From: Seonamhaeicola sp.
GTDB taxonomy: Bacteria; Bacteroidota; Bacteroidia; Flavobacteriales; Flavobacteriaceae
DNA: 64,000 nt
Assembly (NCBI RefSeq): GCF_028281565.1
Contig: NZ_JANQJQ010000008.1
Coordinates: 19,556 to 83,555 of the forward strand
Direction of reading: 5' to 3'
The notes under the pieces are model-generated. The model searched no databases, was not told the origin of the DNA, and saw nothing but the letters and a program-made list of their open reading frames with translations. Positions within the stretch are counted from its first letter, which is position 1. Each line of letters opens with the position of its first letter. Below, piece after piece: positions 53,280 to 62,368 of the stretch. A program made the translations under genes and the position numbers.

Positions 53280-53750
53280 CTATTTCCACCAATTTCGGCC
53301 CTTTAAGGTCATAGCGGCTTTTAGTACATCTTTCTGGCTTATCTGACCTACTAATTTCCCTTTTTCAACAATGGGAAAACGTCTGCGTTTGGCATTTAAA
53401 AATTTGTTGGCAGCATCAAAAATGTTCATATTGCCATCAATGGTTTCAATATTAGTCGCCATATGCTTTTCAATGGTCTTATCTTGCATGGGCATGTTGT
53501 AATATCTACTCTCACTAATTTGTTTTATACAATCGCCTTCAGAAATGATACCAATTAATTCGTTCTTTTCATTAACAACAGGGCCACCGGAAATACGGTG
53601 CTTTATTAATGATTGCATCACGCTTTCAATAGTCTGGTCTGGGGTAAACGTAATCAAATTTCGGGTCATGTAATCACTTACCTTTAAAGGTGTGTCGTCT
53701 GCTGCATTTGCTTGTTGCCGTCTGGCGCCTTGAAAACTTTTTATTCCCAT
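53280..53750 (-). CDS. CBS-domain pair protein, 156 aa
   Basis: From the ATG at 53750 the protein is MGIKSFQGARRQQANAADDT followed by two CBS domains (about 25-85 and 95-152). The first contains VSDYMTRNLITFTPDQTIES and SGGPVVNEKNELIGIISEGD. CBS pairs bind adenine nucleotides and regulate partners; no partner domain is attached. An ATG 81 bases upstream would add a basic, unrelated segment and is less likely. Confidence 0.85.
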   Translation of the reverse strand: MGIKSFQGARRQQANAADDTPLKVSDYMTRNLITFTPDQTIESVMQSLIKHRISGGPVVNEKNELIGIISEGDCIKQISESRYYNMPMQDKTIEKHMATNIETIDGNMNIFDAANKFLNAKRRRFPIVEKGKLVGQISQKDVLKAAMTLKGRNWWK

Positions 53751-54005
53751 AATTCTTAATTTAGATATTATTAAATGTAAATATTTTTTTTGAGTTTTCC
53801 TAAAAGGAAATTTTACCAAACCATTAAACATCCATTTACCTTTGGCATTGTTTATGTTCCGTAAAAAACTAATTATTAGGCCTTAGTTAAAATAATTAGC
53901 ATTCTTTTAAGAGTTTAAATGTTAATTTTTTTTAGCTTTAGGCCCGTTAAAAATTGAAATGATGAAACCGGAAGGTTAGGTGTGATAATTAAGAAATATA
54001 AACAT

Positions 54006-54737
54006 ATGAAAAGATTATTAGGATTGATTTTGTTGATGAGTAGTTTAATGATTAACGCTCAAAGCAATTCGGAGTTACTGGCTCACTACGAAGCTTATTA
54101 CAATCAAATGAAGAAACAAGGTGATGTTCAGGGGATTATTAATGCTATGACCCATTTAAATATACTAGCACCGTCTACGGCCAGAAAAGATACATTAGCC
54201 TATCTTTATATGGATCAGGGTATGAATATGCAAGCCATTAATACGCTGGAATACAATCAAAGTACGGCTGCGTTGAGTGTTGGAACAGATTCAGATATTG
54301 CTGTACAGGTAAAGGCTTTAGCATTAAAAGCCCTTAAGCAACCGCAATTGGCTGTTCCGTTTTTCGAAGAGATGTTTAAAAGAAACCCCAATCCTTTAGT
54401 GGCTTATGAGTTGGCTGAACTTAATTTGCAACTCAAAAAAACAGGTGAAGCTGAAAAACATATCATTTACGGATTGGCCAATTCTAAAGATGACATGAAA
54501 AAAGCATTTTTTGAAACCCAGACACCATATGAGGTACCGTTAAAAGCGGCTTTTATGTATTTAAATGCCCTGAATACTTATAACAAGGATACTAAAGCAA
54601 ATATTGATGCGGCGGTTGATATTTTAGATGCTGCTTTAAAAGAAGCGCCTAATTTTAATATGATTCAGATTACTAAAAATGAATTATTAAGGCAAAAGCA
54701 GATCATCCAGGCACAGGCAACGCAGCCTAAGAATTAA
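54006..54737 (+). CDS. Exported TPR-like helical protein, 243 aa
   Basis: The ATG at 54006 precedes a signal peptide (MKRLLGLILLMSSLMINAQ). The mature protein is built of helical pairs typical of TPR solenoids, for example DTLAYLYMDQGMNMQAINTL, QPQLAVPFFEEMFKRNPNP and LVAYELAELNLQLKKTGEAE. It is likely periplasmic and may scaffold other proteins. A strong terminator follows. Confidence 0.78.
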   Translation: MKRLLGLILLMSSLMINAQSNSELLAHYEAYYNQMKKQGDVQGIINAMTHLNILAPSTARKDTLAYLYMDQGMNMQAINTLEYNQSTAALSVGTDSDIAVQVKALALKALKQPQLAVPFFEEMFKRNPNPLVAYELAELNLQLKKTGEAEKHIIYGLANSKDDMKKAFFETQTPYEVPLKAAFMYLNALNTYNKDTKANIDAAVDILDAALKEAPNFNMIQITKNELLRQKQIIQAQATQPKN

Positions 54738-54751
54738 GCTAGGAGATTAAT

Positions 54752-54783
54752 AAAAAAGCGGCATTTTTAAATGCCGCTTTTTT
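54752..54783 (+). terminator. Rho-independent terminator after the TPR-like gene
   Basis: AAAAAGCGGCAT and ATGCCGCTTTTT form a perfect stem around TTTTAA, with further T residues. It can also serve the convergent lipoprotein gene. Confidence 0.85.
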
Positions 54784-54809
54784 ATTGAAATTTATAATTG
54801 ATCTTCCTT

Positions 54810-55322
54810 CTAGGGTTTTTGAATATCCTGATTATCAAACTCCACTTTTTTATTCATCTGCAGGTTCAGGTTAGAAAAGGCAACCAGCAGATCTTCTACG
54901 GAATTTAAAAGTTCTTGTTTTGATGTAGTAGATAAGTTAGACAAGCTTTCCAGTTTTAAGAACTTGGTTTCAAAGGCACTTATTCTGGCTGTTATTGAAG
55001 GCGAATTTACCGGTTCCGGAATATTCTTTTTCAACTCTATTAATGTAGTATCTATCACCCCTTTGTTATCATAAAAGAAGCTTAAATCGGCATTTTTAAC
55101 ATTGTCTATGACTTCCTGAAGTTGGTTATACTCAATCCAGTCTGAAACATGCACCTCTGTTTTTTCATCCAGAAGAAACTCTATATAATCAATGTTCGAA
55201 ATATCTTTTTCTGTTATTTCCTGACTTTCGGTTTCCGAATGGTCTCCGTTAGCATTCTGTGTTCTTTTACAGGAAAAAAGAACAAAAAATAAACAAAAAG
55301 TACTTACAAATAGTTTGTTCAT
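54810..55322 (-). CDS. Lipoprotein of unknown function, 170 aa
   Basis: The N-terminus MNKLFVSTFCLFFVLFSCKR has a lipobox (LFSC), so the mature protein is anchored at Cys18. The remainder is acidic and helical (IEFLLDEKTEVHVSDWIEYN, ELLNSVEDLLVAFSNLNLQM). No family is recognised. It is divergent from the HupE/UreJ gene. Confidence 0.7.
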   Translation of the reverse strand: MNKLFVSTFCLFFVLFSCKRTQNANGDHSETESQEITEKDISNIDYIEFLLDEKTEVHVSDWIEYNQLQEVIDNVKNADLSFFYDNKGVIDTTLIELKKNIPEPVNSPSITARISAFETKFLKLESLSNLSTTSKQELLNSVEDLLVAFSNLNLQMNKKVEFDNQDIQKP

Positions 55323-55410
55323 TAAAACAGTGTTTAAATGTATAACGCAAATATATGGGAATAGTTTATTTTTTAATTTTTTTGTGAATTTTTAAATGAA
55401 AAAATTCATG

Positions 55411-55418
55411 TACTTTTG
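55411..55418 (+). promoter_or_regulatory. -7 promoter box of the HupE/UreJ gene
   Basis: TACTTTTG is an exact TAnnTTTG match, in the context AAAAAATTCATGTACTTTTG that also precedes serS and, with one change, the DUF4199 gene. The leader would be about 28 bases. Confidence 0.65.
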
Positions 55419-55450
55419 AAAACACCCCAAAATTCTAAATCAATAATAAT

Positions 55451-56041
55451 ATGCTTGAAAATTTTTGGTTCAATGTGGAATATGGTATTAATCATGTACT
55501 TGATATAAATGCCTATGACCATGTTTTATTTCTCATAGTTTTAACCGTTCCTTATGTGTTTAAGGACTGGAAACGCGTTTTACTGTTAGTGTCTGTTTTT
55601 ACTTTAGGGCATACGCTGTCATTGGTGTTAGCTGCTTACAGTGTTGTTAGGGTAAACGGGCAATTAGTAGAATTTTTAATACCTGTTACCATTTTAATTG
55701 TGGCGCTCTTTAATGTGTTTACGGCCGGTAAGGGGGCGCAAAAAGAAAAGGTAGGCGTATTGTTTTTATCAACTCTGTTTTTCGGATTAATACACGGTTT
55801 GGGTTTTGCCCGCGAGTTTCATATTTTGTTGGGTGATTCGGACAACAAACTGGTACTCCTGTTAGAATTTGCTCTGGGTATAGAACTGGCCCAGGTTATT
55901 ATAGTATTTATAGTGTTATTCCTGGGATATGTAGGGCAAACTATTTTCAGGTTCTCAAAAAGGGATTGGATTATGGTCATCTCGGCCATCGTGGTTGGTT
56001 TGGTCATTCCTATGATCTTAAACAGCGAGTTTTTGGCTTAA
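55451..56041 (+). CDS. HupE/UreJ family membrane protein
   Basis: The 196-residue protein has six predicted membrane helices. Conserved histidines and acidic residues within helices, as in DINAYDHVLFLIVL, FTLGHTLSLVLA and FFGLIHGLGFARE, match the HupE/UreJ family of nickel or cobalt permease-like proteins. No hydrogenase or urease genes are in the window, so metal uptake is only a family-level suggestion. In Bacteroidota this subtype is common without those enzymes. Confidence 0.85.
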   Translation: MLENFWFNVEYGINHVLDINAYDHVLFLIVLTVPYVFKDWKRVLLLVSVFTLGHTLSLVLAAYSVVRVNGQLVEFLIPVTILIVALFNVFTAGKGAQKEKVGVLFLSTLFFGLIHGLGFAREFHILLGDSDNKLVLLLEFALGIELAQVIIVFIVLFLGYVGQTIFRFSKRDWIMVISAIVVGLVIPMILNSEFLA

Positions 56042-56154
56042 ATAGTAGAAAAACGTTAAACTTTTATAAAACTTTAAGCAACAACGTTGTAATTAAAATA
56101 CTAACCAAGTATCTTCGTTATACTATTTTGTGTGAGGGATTGCAACAACATTGT

Positions 56155-56195
56155 TATATTTGGTGACTAATGTGTAGCACTGAGCTTGTCGAAGT
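56155..56195. repeat. Repeat fragment ACTGAGCTTGTCGAAGT
   Basis: The 17-base word at about 56179-56195 resembles dispersed repeats known in Flavobacteriaceae (CTTCGACAAGCTCAG on the other strand). A TATATTTG promoter box (56155-56162) lies just before it, a plausible promoter for the downstream dCMP deaminase with a 110-base leader. Confidence 0.4.
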
Positions 56196-56280
56196 GTTCT
56201 TGAAGTTATCAAATGTGAGATACAGTGCAAAGTTCGGCGTAACATGAATGTTGCTCACGCTGTAATATCAAAAGAAATTA

Positions 56281-56706
56281 ATGCCAGAACAAAAACAGTT
56301 AAAATACGATAAAGCGTATTTAAGGATTGCACAGGAATGGGGGAAGCTCTCCTATTGTAAAAGAAGGCAGGTAGGCGCCATCATTGTAAAAGACAGAATG
56401 ATCATTTCCGATGGCTATAACGGGACCCCATCAGGGTTTGAGAATTTTTGTGAAGATGAAGAAGGCTACACAAAATGGTATGTGTTGCATGCCGAAGCCA
56501 ATGCTATTTTAAAAGTAGCGGCATCCACACAATCTTGTAAGGGAGCCACATTATATGTTACTTTGTCGCCGTGTAAAGAGTGTAGCAAGTTGATACATCA
56601 GGCAGGAATCGTGAGGGTGGTTTATAGTAACCAGTATAAAGATGATTCCGGGTTAAAATTCTTAGAAAAAGCCGGAGTGAAATTAAAATTAATTGAAGAT
56701 TTATAA
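56281..56706 (+). CDS. dCMP deaminase (ComEB-like)
   Basis: The 141-residue zinc enzyme converts dCMP to dUMP for dTTP synthesis. The active site is seen in LHAEANAILKVAAS (HAE with catalytic glutamate) and TLSPCKECSKLIHQAGI (PCxxC zinc ligands). The N-terminus has CKRRQVGAIIVKD and DGYNGTPSGFEN, diagnostic of the dCMP deaminase subgroup. It lies five bases upstream of the S41 protease gene. Confidence 0.93.
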   Translation: MPEQKQLKYDKAYLRIAQEWGKLSYCKRRQVGAIIVKDRMIISDGYNGTPSGFENFCEDEEGYTKWYVLHAEANAILKVAASTQSCKGATLYVTLSPCKECSKLIHQAGIVRVVYSNQYKDDSGLKFLEKAGVKLKLIEDL

Positions 56707-56711
56707 GCATA

Positions 56712-58304
56712 ATGCCCTATCAAAGAAAATATTTACCATTGGTTCTAGGAGTTGCTATTGCAGCCGGGATCTTTATTGGTGGCAAACTGAATTTTAGTGA
56801 TGCTCCGGATCGGTTGTTCTCTACCAACAGTAAAAAGGATAAACTTAACCGCCTTATTGATTATATAGATTACGATTACGTTGAAGATGTTAATACAGAT
56901 AGCATTGTAGACGTTACAGTAAATGGTATTTTAGACAATCTGGATCCGCATTCGGTATACATACCAAAAGAGGATATGGAACGTGTTGCCGAAAACATGA
57001 AAGGTGATTTTGTAGGTATTGGTGTGAGTTTTTATACTTACAGGGATACCATTACCGTGATCCGGGCTATTGAAGGAGGGCCAAGTGAAAAAGCCGGTAT
57101 AAAAGGTGGTGATAGAATTTTAATGGCCAATGGTGACTCCCTTTACGGCGATGGTATTAAAGACGGTGAGATTGTAAAACGATTGAAAGGCCCCATAAAT
57201 ACCAAAGTAGATCTAACCGTTTTTAGAAAAGGGGAACCGAAGCTTTTAAACTTTACAGTAAAACGCGGTGTGATTCCTATTAAAAGTGTGGATGCTGCGT
57301 ATATGCTTACCGAAACATTAGGCTATATAAAAGTCAACCGCTTTGCAGAATCTACCTATAAAGAATTCAAAAGGGGGTTAGATAAACTTATTGATCTGGG
57401 AGCTACTGAAATTGCCCTGGATCTAAGGGGAAACCCCGGCGGGTTTTTAGGGATTGCAGAACAGATAGTTGATGAGTTTTTGAGCAATAACAAGCTTATA
57501 CTGTTTACTAAGAACAAGCGTGGACATATAGAGGAAAGTTACGCTACCAGGAAAGGTGATTTTGAAGAAGGGAAAGTGTATGTGCTTATTGATGAAAACT
57601 CGGCTTCGGCCAGTGAAATTGTGGCAGGAGCCCTTCAGGATAATGATAAAGGGACCATTATAGGGCGCCGAAGTTACGGTAAAGGTTTAGTACAACGCGA
57701 AATGGATTTAGGCGATGGAAGCGCCGTACGCTTAACGGTCTCCCGTTATTATACGCCAACAGGGCGTTCCATTCAAAGACCCTATAAAAAGAATGGGCAT
57801 AAAGATTATTTTGAGGAGTATTTTGACAGGTTAGACAGTGGGGAGTTGTTGGACCCCAATAAAATTGAGGTAGCGGATTCTTTAAAGTTCACTACGCCTG
57901 CAGGTAAAACAGTTTATGGTGGCGGCGGTATTATTCCCGATGTGTTTGTGCCTATAGATAACAGTCTGCATAACGAAACCTTACAGTATATAGAGCAATA
58001 TCAATTCTTTGATAATTTTATTTTCAGACAGTTAGATGTAGACCGGCATGCTTATGACGGGATTTCACGCAGAGACTTTATTGAAAGTTTTGAAGTGGAC
58101 GATGAACTGGTTGTAAAATTTCAAGACTACGTAAACACCCAGACACGCTCTAAAGTCACTTTTGTAGCCTATCACAAAGAGGTAAAACAATACCTGAAAG
58201 CAACGCTTGCCGACCAACTTTACGGTAACGGCGCTTTTGAAGAAGTCTTCAATCAAACCGATATCATGATCGATGAGGTGATTAAGTTGAGTGATGGGAA
58301 ATAG
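56712..58304 (+). CDS. S41 family C-terminal processing peptidase
   Basis: The 530-residue protein is anchored by an N-terminal helix (residues 7-25) and faces the periplasm. Order: N-terminal helical part, PDZ domain (about 85-170, FVGIGVSFYTYRDTITVIRA), then the catalytic domain. The Ser-Lys dyad lies in DENSASASEIVAGAL and GRRSYGKGLVQ. Its role is tail-specific proteolysis of exported proteins. A C-terminal extension of about 130 residues follows the protease. It probably shares a transcript with the dCMP deaminase gene. Confidence 0.93.
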   Translation: MPYQRKYLPLVLGVAIAAGIFIGGKLNFSDAPDRLFSTNSKKDKLNRLIDYIDYDYVEDVNTDSIVDVTVNGILDNLDPHSVYIPKEDMERVAENMKGDFVGIGVSFYTYRDTITVIRAIEGGPSEKAGIKGGDRILMANGDSLYGDGIKDGEIVKRLKGPINTKVDLTVFRKGEPKLLNFTVKRGVIPIKSVDAAYMLTETLGYIKVNRFAESTYKEFKRGLDKLIDLGATEIALDLRGNPGGFLGIAEQIVDEFLSNNKLILFTKNKRGHIEESYATRKGDFEEGKVYVLIDENSASASEIVAGALQDNDKGTIIGRRSYGKGLVQREMDLGDGSAVRLTVSRYYTPTGRSIQRPYKKNGHKDYFEEYFDRLDSGELLDPNKIEVADSLKFTTPAGKTVYGGGGIIPDVFVPIDNSLHNETLQYIEQYQFFDNFIFRQLDVDRHAYDGISRRDFIESFEVDDELVVKFQDYVNTQTRSKVTFVAYHKEVKQYLKATLADQLYGNGAFEEVFNQTDIMIDEVIKLSDGK

Positions 58305-58391
58305 GGTTTAGTTTTTTTAATATATCGGATTCATTTTCAGGAGCTTTACCTTTCGTGTGCTCTTATTTCTTATATTTAATGTTCTCTTGTT

Positions 58392-60914
58392 ATGCTTTTA
58401 AAAGTGAACGGCAAATATTTCCATACCGCCATTATTTTGTTTGTGTGTCATTGGGTATTTTCTCAATGCCCGCAGGGTGATATTTTTCTATTCACTCAAG
58501 AGGAAGTGGATAATATGGTAAGCGCTTTTCCTAATTGTGAGACCGTAACGGGTGATTTAATAATAGGGGATGATATAAATGATATTTCCGGAATTAATAA
58601 AGTAAAAAGAATCGAAGGGTCGTTAGTAGTCATGGGTACTAACATAACCAGTATTTCAAATTTTGCTACTCTAAATTTTATTTTCGGAGATTTTTATATT
58701 GAACACAATGCAAACCTCGAGTCCATAGAAGGCATAAACCTGTTGACCCATATAGGTGGTGATCTGGTGATCTCCACGGAGAACGGCGGTTTAAGATCAA
58801 TTTCAGGATTCAATAGCCTGGAAACCATAGGAGGGAATTTTACAGTATCTGATAACCAGGATTTGGTTTCTTTTACCGGTTTTCCAGTCTTAACAAATGC
58901 CGAAGGATGGTTTACTATTTCAGACAATGCAAGGTTACCTGGTATCCCAAATTTCAATCAATTAAAACTAATTAGTAATGATTTTGCCATTCTGAATAAT
59001 GATGCATTACCTCAAATTAACGGCTTTAATCAATTAGAAGAAATAAAGCGCAGTTTCACAATAAAAGACAATGATCTTTTAGAGTCTGTTAATGGTTTCG
59101 GCCGGCTTTCCGAAGTCATTTTTGAAATGGAGCTTAATGGTGTTAACCTGTCCGGTATTCCTGATTTTAATGCCTTAGTGACCATAGGGGGCGGTTTAAA
59201 TGTGAATCATACAGCTTTGACCGGTATTACAGGATTTAATAATGTAAATGTCATTGGCGATGTAAATCCGGCATTGGGATATTTATTTATTTCAGACAAT
59301 AAGGATCTAACAGCTATCAATGGCTTTGATAATTTACAAAAGTTGGAAGGGGAGTTTAGAGTTGATTCCAATAATGCTTTGTTAAGCTTAGGCGGATTTA
59401 GTGATCTGGTGCAAGTGGGAGCCTTAAACATTTTTTTAAATGCATCGCTTCCTGATTTAAATGGTTTAGGGAGTCTAAATATAGTGGGCGGATTAAATAC
59501 AAATGGGATCTACATTAACGGAAACCCAGCCCTAATGGATTGTTCCGCTATATGTAATTTATTGCAGAATGGAGATATATTGGGACGTGTCGACATTGCT
59601 GATAATCCGTCAAAATGTTCAAGCGACATTGAGATCATAGAGGCGTGCCATCCGGATTTTGATAATGATGGGATTGTAAACGTTGATGATCTGGATGATG
59701 ATAATGATGGGATTTTAGATGTGGTGGAGCAAAACGGTGCTATTGACAGAGATACAGACAGTGATGGTTTTCCGGACCACAGGGATCTGGACAGCGATGG
59801 TGATGGTTGTTTTGATGTTATTGAAGCAGGTTTCACAGATGATGATGGTAACGGAACTTTGGGAACAATGCCTGACACTGTGGATTCGGATGGATTAATT
59901 ATTGGAGAACTAACAGGGTATACAACACCTTTGGATGCCGATATAGATGGTGTTCCGGATTTTCAGCAGAACGATACGAAAGGTGCCGGAACAGATGGAA
60001 GTCTAACTATTTGTACATACGATTTACCGGTTGATTTATTTGATAGCTTGGGAGATGAGGCTGATAGTGGCGGGTATTGGATACCTGAATTATCAAGCGG
60101 AACCGGGGTTTTTGATCCTATGGTAGATGCGCCTGGAGTTTATACCTATATAGTGTCCAATGGCGTATGTGGTGATGAAAGCGCTATGGTAACGGTAAAC
60201 TTAAGAACTTCGGATGACAATACAGAGGCGTATTCCACCCTGGAACTGTGTTTTAAAAGCGGGCCTGTAAATTTGTTCGATCATTTGGAAGGAGCATCTG
60301 AGCCCGGAGGTAAATGGACTCCGGAATTGGTAAGTGGAACTGACATATTTGATCCGTCAATGGATGTCCCCGGGCTTTATGCCTATGAAGTTTCTACAGG
60401 CGAATTATGTGGTAGGCATATATCGAGAATTTTAATTAATGTTACAGGTTTAAATCTCATAACCAATTATACTATTAAAACATCAAGCTATACCGATTCG
60501 AATTTCATAGAAGTTATTGTAGATTCAGATTTACAATTAGAATATTCTTTAGATGGGATACAGTATCAGGAAAGTAACAGGTTTGAAAATCTGGAATCTG
60601 GCAGTTATCGGGTTTTTGCCCGGGAAAGAGATGGTTGTGGCTATTTAGAAGATACGGTTACTATATTGGATTTTCCAAAGTTCTTTACACCTAACGGCGA
60701 TGGTATAAATGATACCTGGGAATTGGAAGGCACGGAAACTATTGCAGTTTATATCTATGACCGTTACGGGAAACTTCTCAAGTTTTTACAGGCGGGGAAT
60801 GGCGCATGGGATGGTACTTTTAAAGGCGTCAATTTGCCTGTGGATGATTATTGGTTTAAAGCTGTTTTCCCGGATAATAAAGTTAGAATTGGCAATTTTA
60901 CATTGAAAAGGTAA
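58392..60914 (+). CDS. Secreted LRR-like protein with thrombospondin type 3 repeats and T9SS type B sorting domain
   Basis: The 840-residue protein starts with a signal peptide ending near VFSQ. Residues about 40-390 are leucine-rich receptor-L-like repeats, in which the phrase IxGFnxL recurs with the spacing of a right-handed solenoid. Residues about 420-470 are Asp/Asn-rich calcium-binding repeats (NDGIVNVDDLDDDNDGILD). Two similar Ig-like units follow. The C-terminus FFTPNGDGINDTWELEGTET to the final FTLKR is a type B (gliding motility-associated) sorting domain, so it is exported by the type 9 secretion system. It is probably an adhesin or surface-structural protein. Confidence 0.9.
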   Translation: MLLKVNGKYFHTAIILFVCHWVFSQCPQGDIFLFTQEEVDNMVSAFPNCETVTGDLIIGDDINDISGINKVKRIEGSLVVMGTNITSISNFATLNFIFGDFYIEHNANLESIEGINLLTHIGGDLVISTENGGLRSISGFNSLETIGGNFTVSDNQDLVSFTGFPVLTNAEGWFTISDNARLPGIPNFNQLKLISNDFAILNNDALPQINGFNQLEEIKRSFTIKDNDLLESVNGFGRLSEVIFEMELNGVNLSGIPDFNALVTIGGGLNVNHTALTGITGFNNVNVIGDVNPALGYLFISDNKDLTAINGFDNLQKLEGEFRVDSNNALLSLGGFSDLVQVGALNIFLNASLPDLNGLGSLNIVGGLNTNGIYINGNPALMDCSAICNLLQNGDILGRVDIADNPSKCSSDIEIIEACHPDFDNDGIVNVDDLDDDNDGILDVVEQNGAIDRDTDSDGFPDHRDLDSDGDGCFDVIEAGFTDDDGNGTLGTMPDTVDSDGLIIGELTGYTTPLDADIDGVPDFQQNDTKGAGTDGSLTICTYDLPVDLFDSLGDEADSGGYWIPELSSGTGVFDPMVDAPGVYTYIVSNGVCGDESAMVTVNLRTSDDNTEAYSTLELCFKSGPVNLFDHLEGASEPGGKWTPELVSGTDIFDPSMDVPGLYAYEVSTGELCGRHISRILINVTGLNLITNYTIKTSSYTDSNFIEVIVDSDLQLEYSLDGIQYQESNRFENLESGSYRVFARERDGCGYLEDTVTILDFPKFFTPNGDGINDTWELEGTETIAVYIYDRYGKLLKFLQAGNGAWDGTFKGVNLPVDDYWFKAVFPDNKVRIGNFTLKR

Positions 60915-60977
60915 TTACTTAGCCTTATCATGTGCCTCAATATGCATCCGTTTTCTCAATATGTTATTATGTCCATA

Positions 60978-61009
60978 TTTGCTAAATATAGACATTTGTA
61001 TTATATTTG
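60978..61009 (+). promoter_or_regulatory. Promoter of parDE
   Basis: TTTG (60978-60981), 20 bases, then TATATTTG (61002-61009): a full consensus promoter. Transcription would begin about 12 bases before the parD ATG at 61027, which supports that start over an in-frame one at 60961. Confidence 0.7.
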
Positions 61010-61026
61010 ATTTTAAAGACAAAATC

Positions 61027-61254
61027 ATGAATGTAAGCTTGACAAAAAAACAAGAAGAATATATTGCCAATCAAATTGAGTCAGGAGACTTTCAAAACGC
61101 AAGTGAATTGGTTAGAGATGCTTTAAGGTTACATGAAGCTTACAGGCATCGTGTTATCATGGACTTAAAAGCTGAAATAGAAAAAGGATGGTCTGGAAAA
61201 ACTAGCAGTCGTTCGGTAAAAGACATAATAAAAAGCAAAACTTCAAAACAATAA
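61027..61254 (+). CDS. parD: ParD-type antitoxin
   Basis: From the ATG at 61027 the 75-residue protein begins MNVSLTKKQEEYIANQIESG and continues with FQNASELVRDALRLHEAYRH, the ribbon-helix-helix of ParD/CopG antitoxins. The acidic and basic C-terminal tail wraps the toxin. It would repress its own promoter. Its stop abuts the parE start with no spacer. Confidence 0.88.
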   Translation: MNVSLTKKQEEYIANQIESGDFQNASELVRDALRLHEAYRHRVIMDLKAEIEKGWSGKTSSRSVKDIIKSKTSKQ

Positions 61255-61554
61255 ATGCCCAAATTAAAAGGCTATAAACTTTCCGAAAGGGCAGATGTAG
61301 ATTTAGAGGATATTTTTGATTACACAGAATTTCACCACGGCGCGAATCAAGCGATTAAATACCTAACCGATTTAGAAACAGTTTTTAAGGCTTTGGTTGT
61401 CAATCCTGAAATTGGCAGACAACGGAATGAAATAAAAGTAGGGCTATATAGCATTCCGGAACAGGAACACATCATTTTTTATAGAATTCTAAAAGATTAT
61501 ATTAGAATTGTGAGAGTGCTTCACGGTAGTAAAGATATACCCAAACAATTCTAG
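61255..61554 (+). CDS. parE: ParE-type toxin
   Basis: The 99-residue RelE/ParE-fold protein shows YKLSERADVDLEDIFDYTEF at the N-terminus and IPEQEHIIFYRILKDYIRIV then RVLHGSKDIPKQF at the C-terminus, typical of ParE. ParE toxins usually inhibit DNA gyrase. The start codon follows the parD stop immediately. The last four bases overlap the convergent flavoprotein gene. Confidence 0.9.
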   Translation: MPKLKGYKLSERADVDLEDIFDYTEFHHGANQAIKYLTDLETVFKALVVNPEIGRQRNEIKVGLYSIPEQEHIIFYRILKDYIRIVRVLHGSKDIPKQF

Positions 61555-62159
61555 ATTTCAATCTTATCATGAACCTTGGTATGCTTACCGCCATTCCAAA
61601 GCGTTAAAATATCCGTAGCTACATGGGCACCACTTCCGGAAGCAATAGAGAACTGACTTCGCCACCCGGCAAGCGTTCCGGTAACGTATAAATTGTCTTC
61701 AATCAAATGATCGGTGTTTTTCAACCAAATGCGGTCCTTTTCAATAGCCGCTCTGGGGTGCGGCGCAACATAGTGTTCCAAACCTTTAATTCGCATTAAA
61801 TTAGTATAGCCAACGGCAATCACTACAATTTCAGACTGATATGTGTTTTTATTGGTGCTTACTTCAAATCCGTTTTCAGATTTAGAAATTTCCAGAACCT
61901 TTTCTTTCGCTATTTGTTCAACATGCGGATACAGGTCGGTTAACTGTTTTTTACCACCCTCTAAAATAGAAGCACCTGTGGTTCCGGGAGTCAACCCCAA
62001 TACATTATTGAATAAAGCGGTTTGCAAATGCGACGCTTTTTGGTGTGTCACAATACCGATGCGCTTGTCTTTAGCATAAGCTTTGTTTTTAGCGGACCCT
62101 AAAACCAGGGCGCAAGACAAACCCGCTGCACCACCACCAACTATGAATACATCAAACAT
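61551..62159 (-). CDS. Small FAD-dependent oxidoreductase (thioredoxin reductase-like half)
   Basis: The 202-residue protein has the FAD motif FDVFIVGGGAAGLSCALVLG at the N-terminus and the second FAD segment NLYVTGTLAGWRSQFSIASG near the C-terminus. There is no internal NAD(P)H domain and no CxxC. Compared with thioredoxin reductase (about 310 residues) it is a single-domain form. Bacteroidota encode such proteins widely, with unknown substrates. The stop overlaps the parE stop region by four bases. Confidence 0.82.
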   Translation of the reverse strand: MFDVFIVGGGAAGLSCALVLGSAKNKAYAKDKRIGIVTHQKASHLQTALFNNVLGLTPGTTGASILEGGKKQLTDLYPHVEQIAKEKVLEISKSENGFEVSTNKNTYQSEIVVIAVGYTNLMRIKGLEHYVAPHPRAAIEKDRIWLKNTDHLIEDNLYVTGTLAGWRSQFSIASGSGAHVATDILTLWNGGKHTKVHDKIEI

Positions 62160-62160
62160 G

Positions 62161-62364
62161 TTATTGTCGTTCTTTTACTTTTTGTTCAATGCGCTTTGAT
62201 ATTCTGAGAATAACCATCAGAATAATGGCACACAACGCAGCAACAATGGTTATTATAGCAACCATACTGTCGCCTTTAAAAGGCGCTTCAAAATCAATTT
62301 TTGTGGTATTGAAAATTGCAAGTGCGCTTGCAATAACGATTATAATGGCAGAAACAATTCGCAT
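62161..62364 (-). CDS. Small two-helix membrane protein, 67 aa
   Basis: From the ATG at 62364 the product reads MRIVSAIIIVIASALAIFNT, with a second helix VAIITIVAALCAIILMVILR and a basic tail. The ATG follows the MarC stop by four bases with a purine-rich AAGG ahead of it. A TTG at 62400, inside the MarC frame, is an alternative start. It lies between marC-like and flavoprotein genes on one strand, so the three probably form an operon. No family is recognised. Confidence 0.6.
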   Translation of the reverse strand: MRIVSAIIIVIASALAIFNTTKIDFEAPFKGDSMVAIITIVAALCAIILMVILRISKRIEQKVKERQ

Positions 62365-62368
62365 AACC

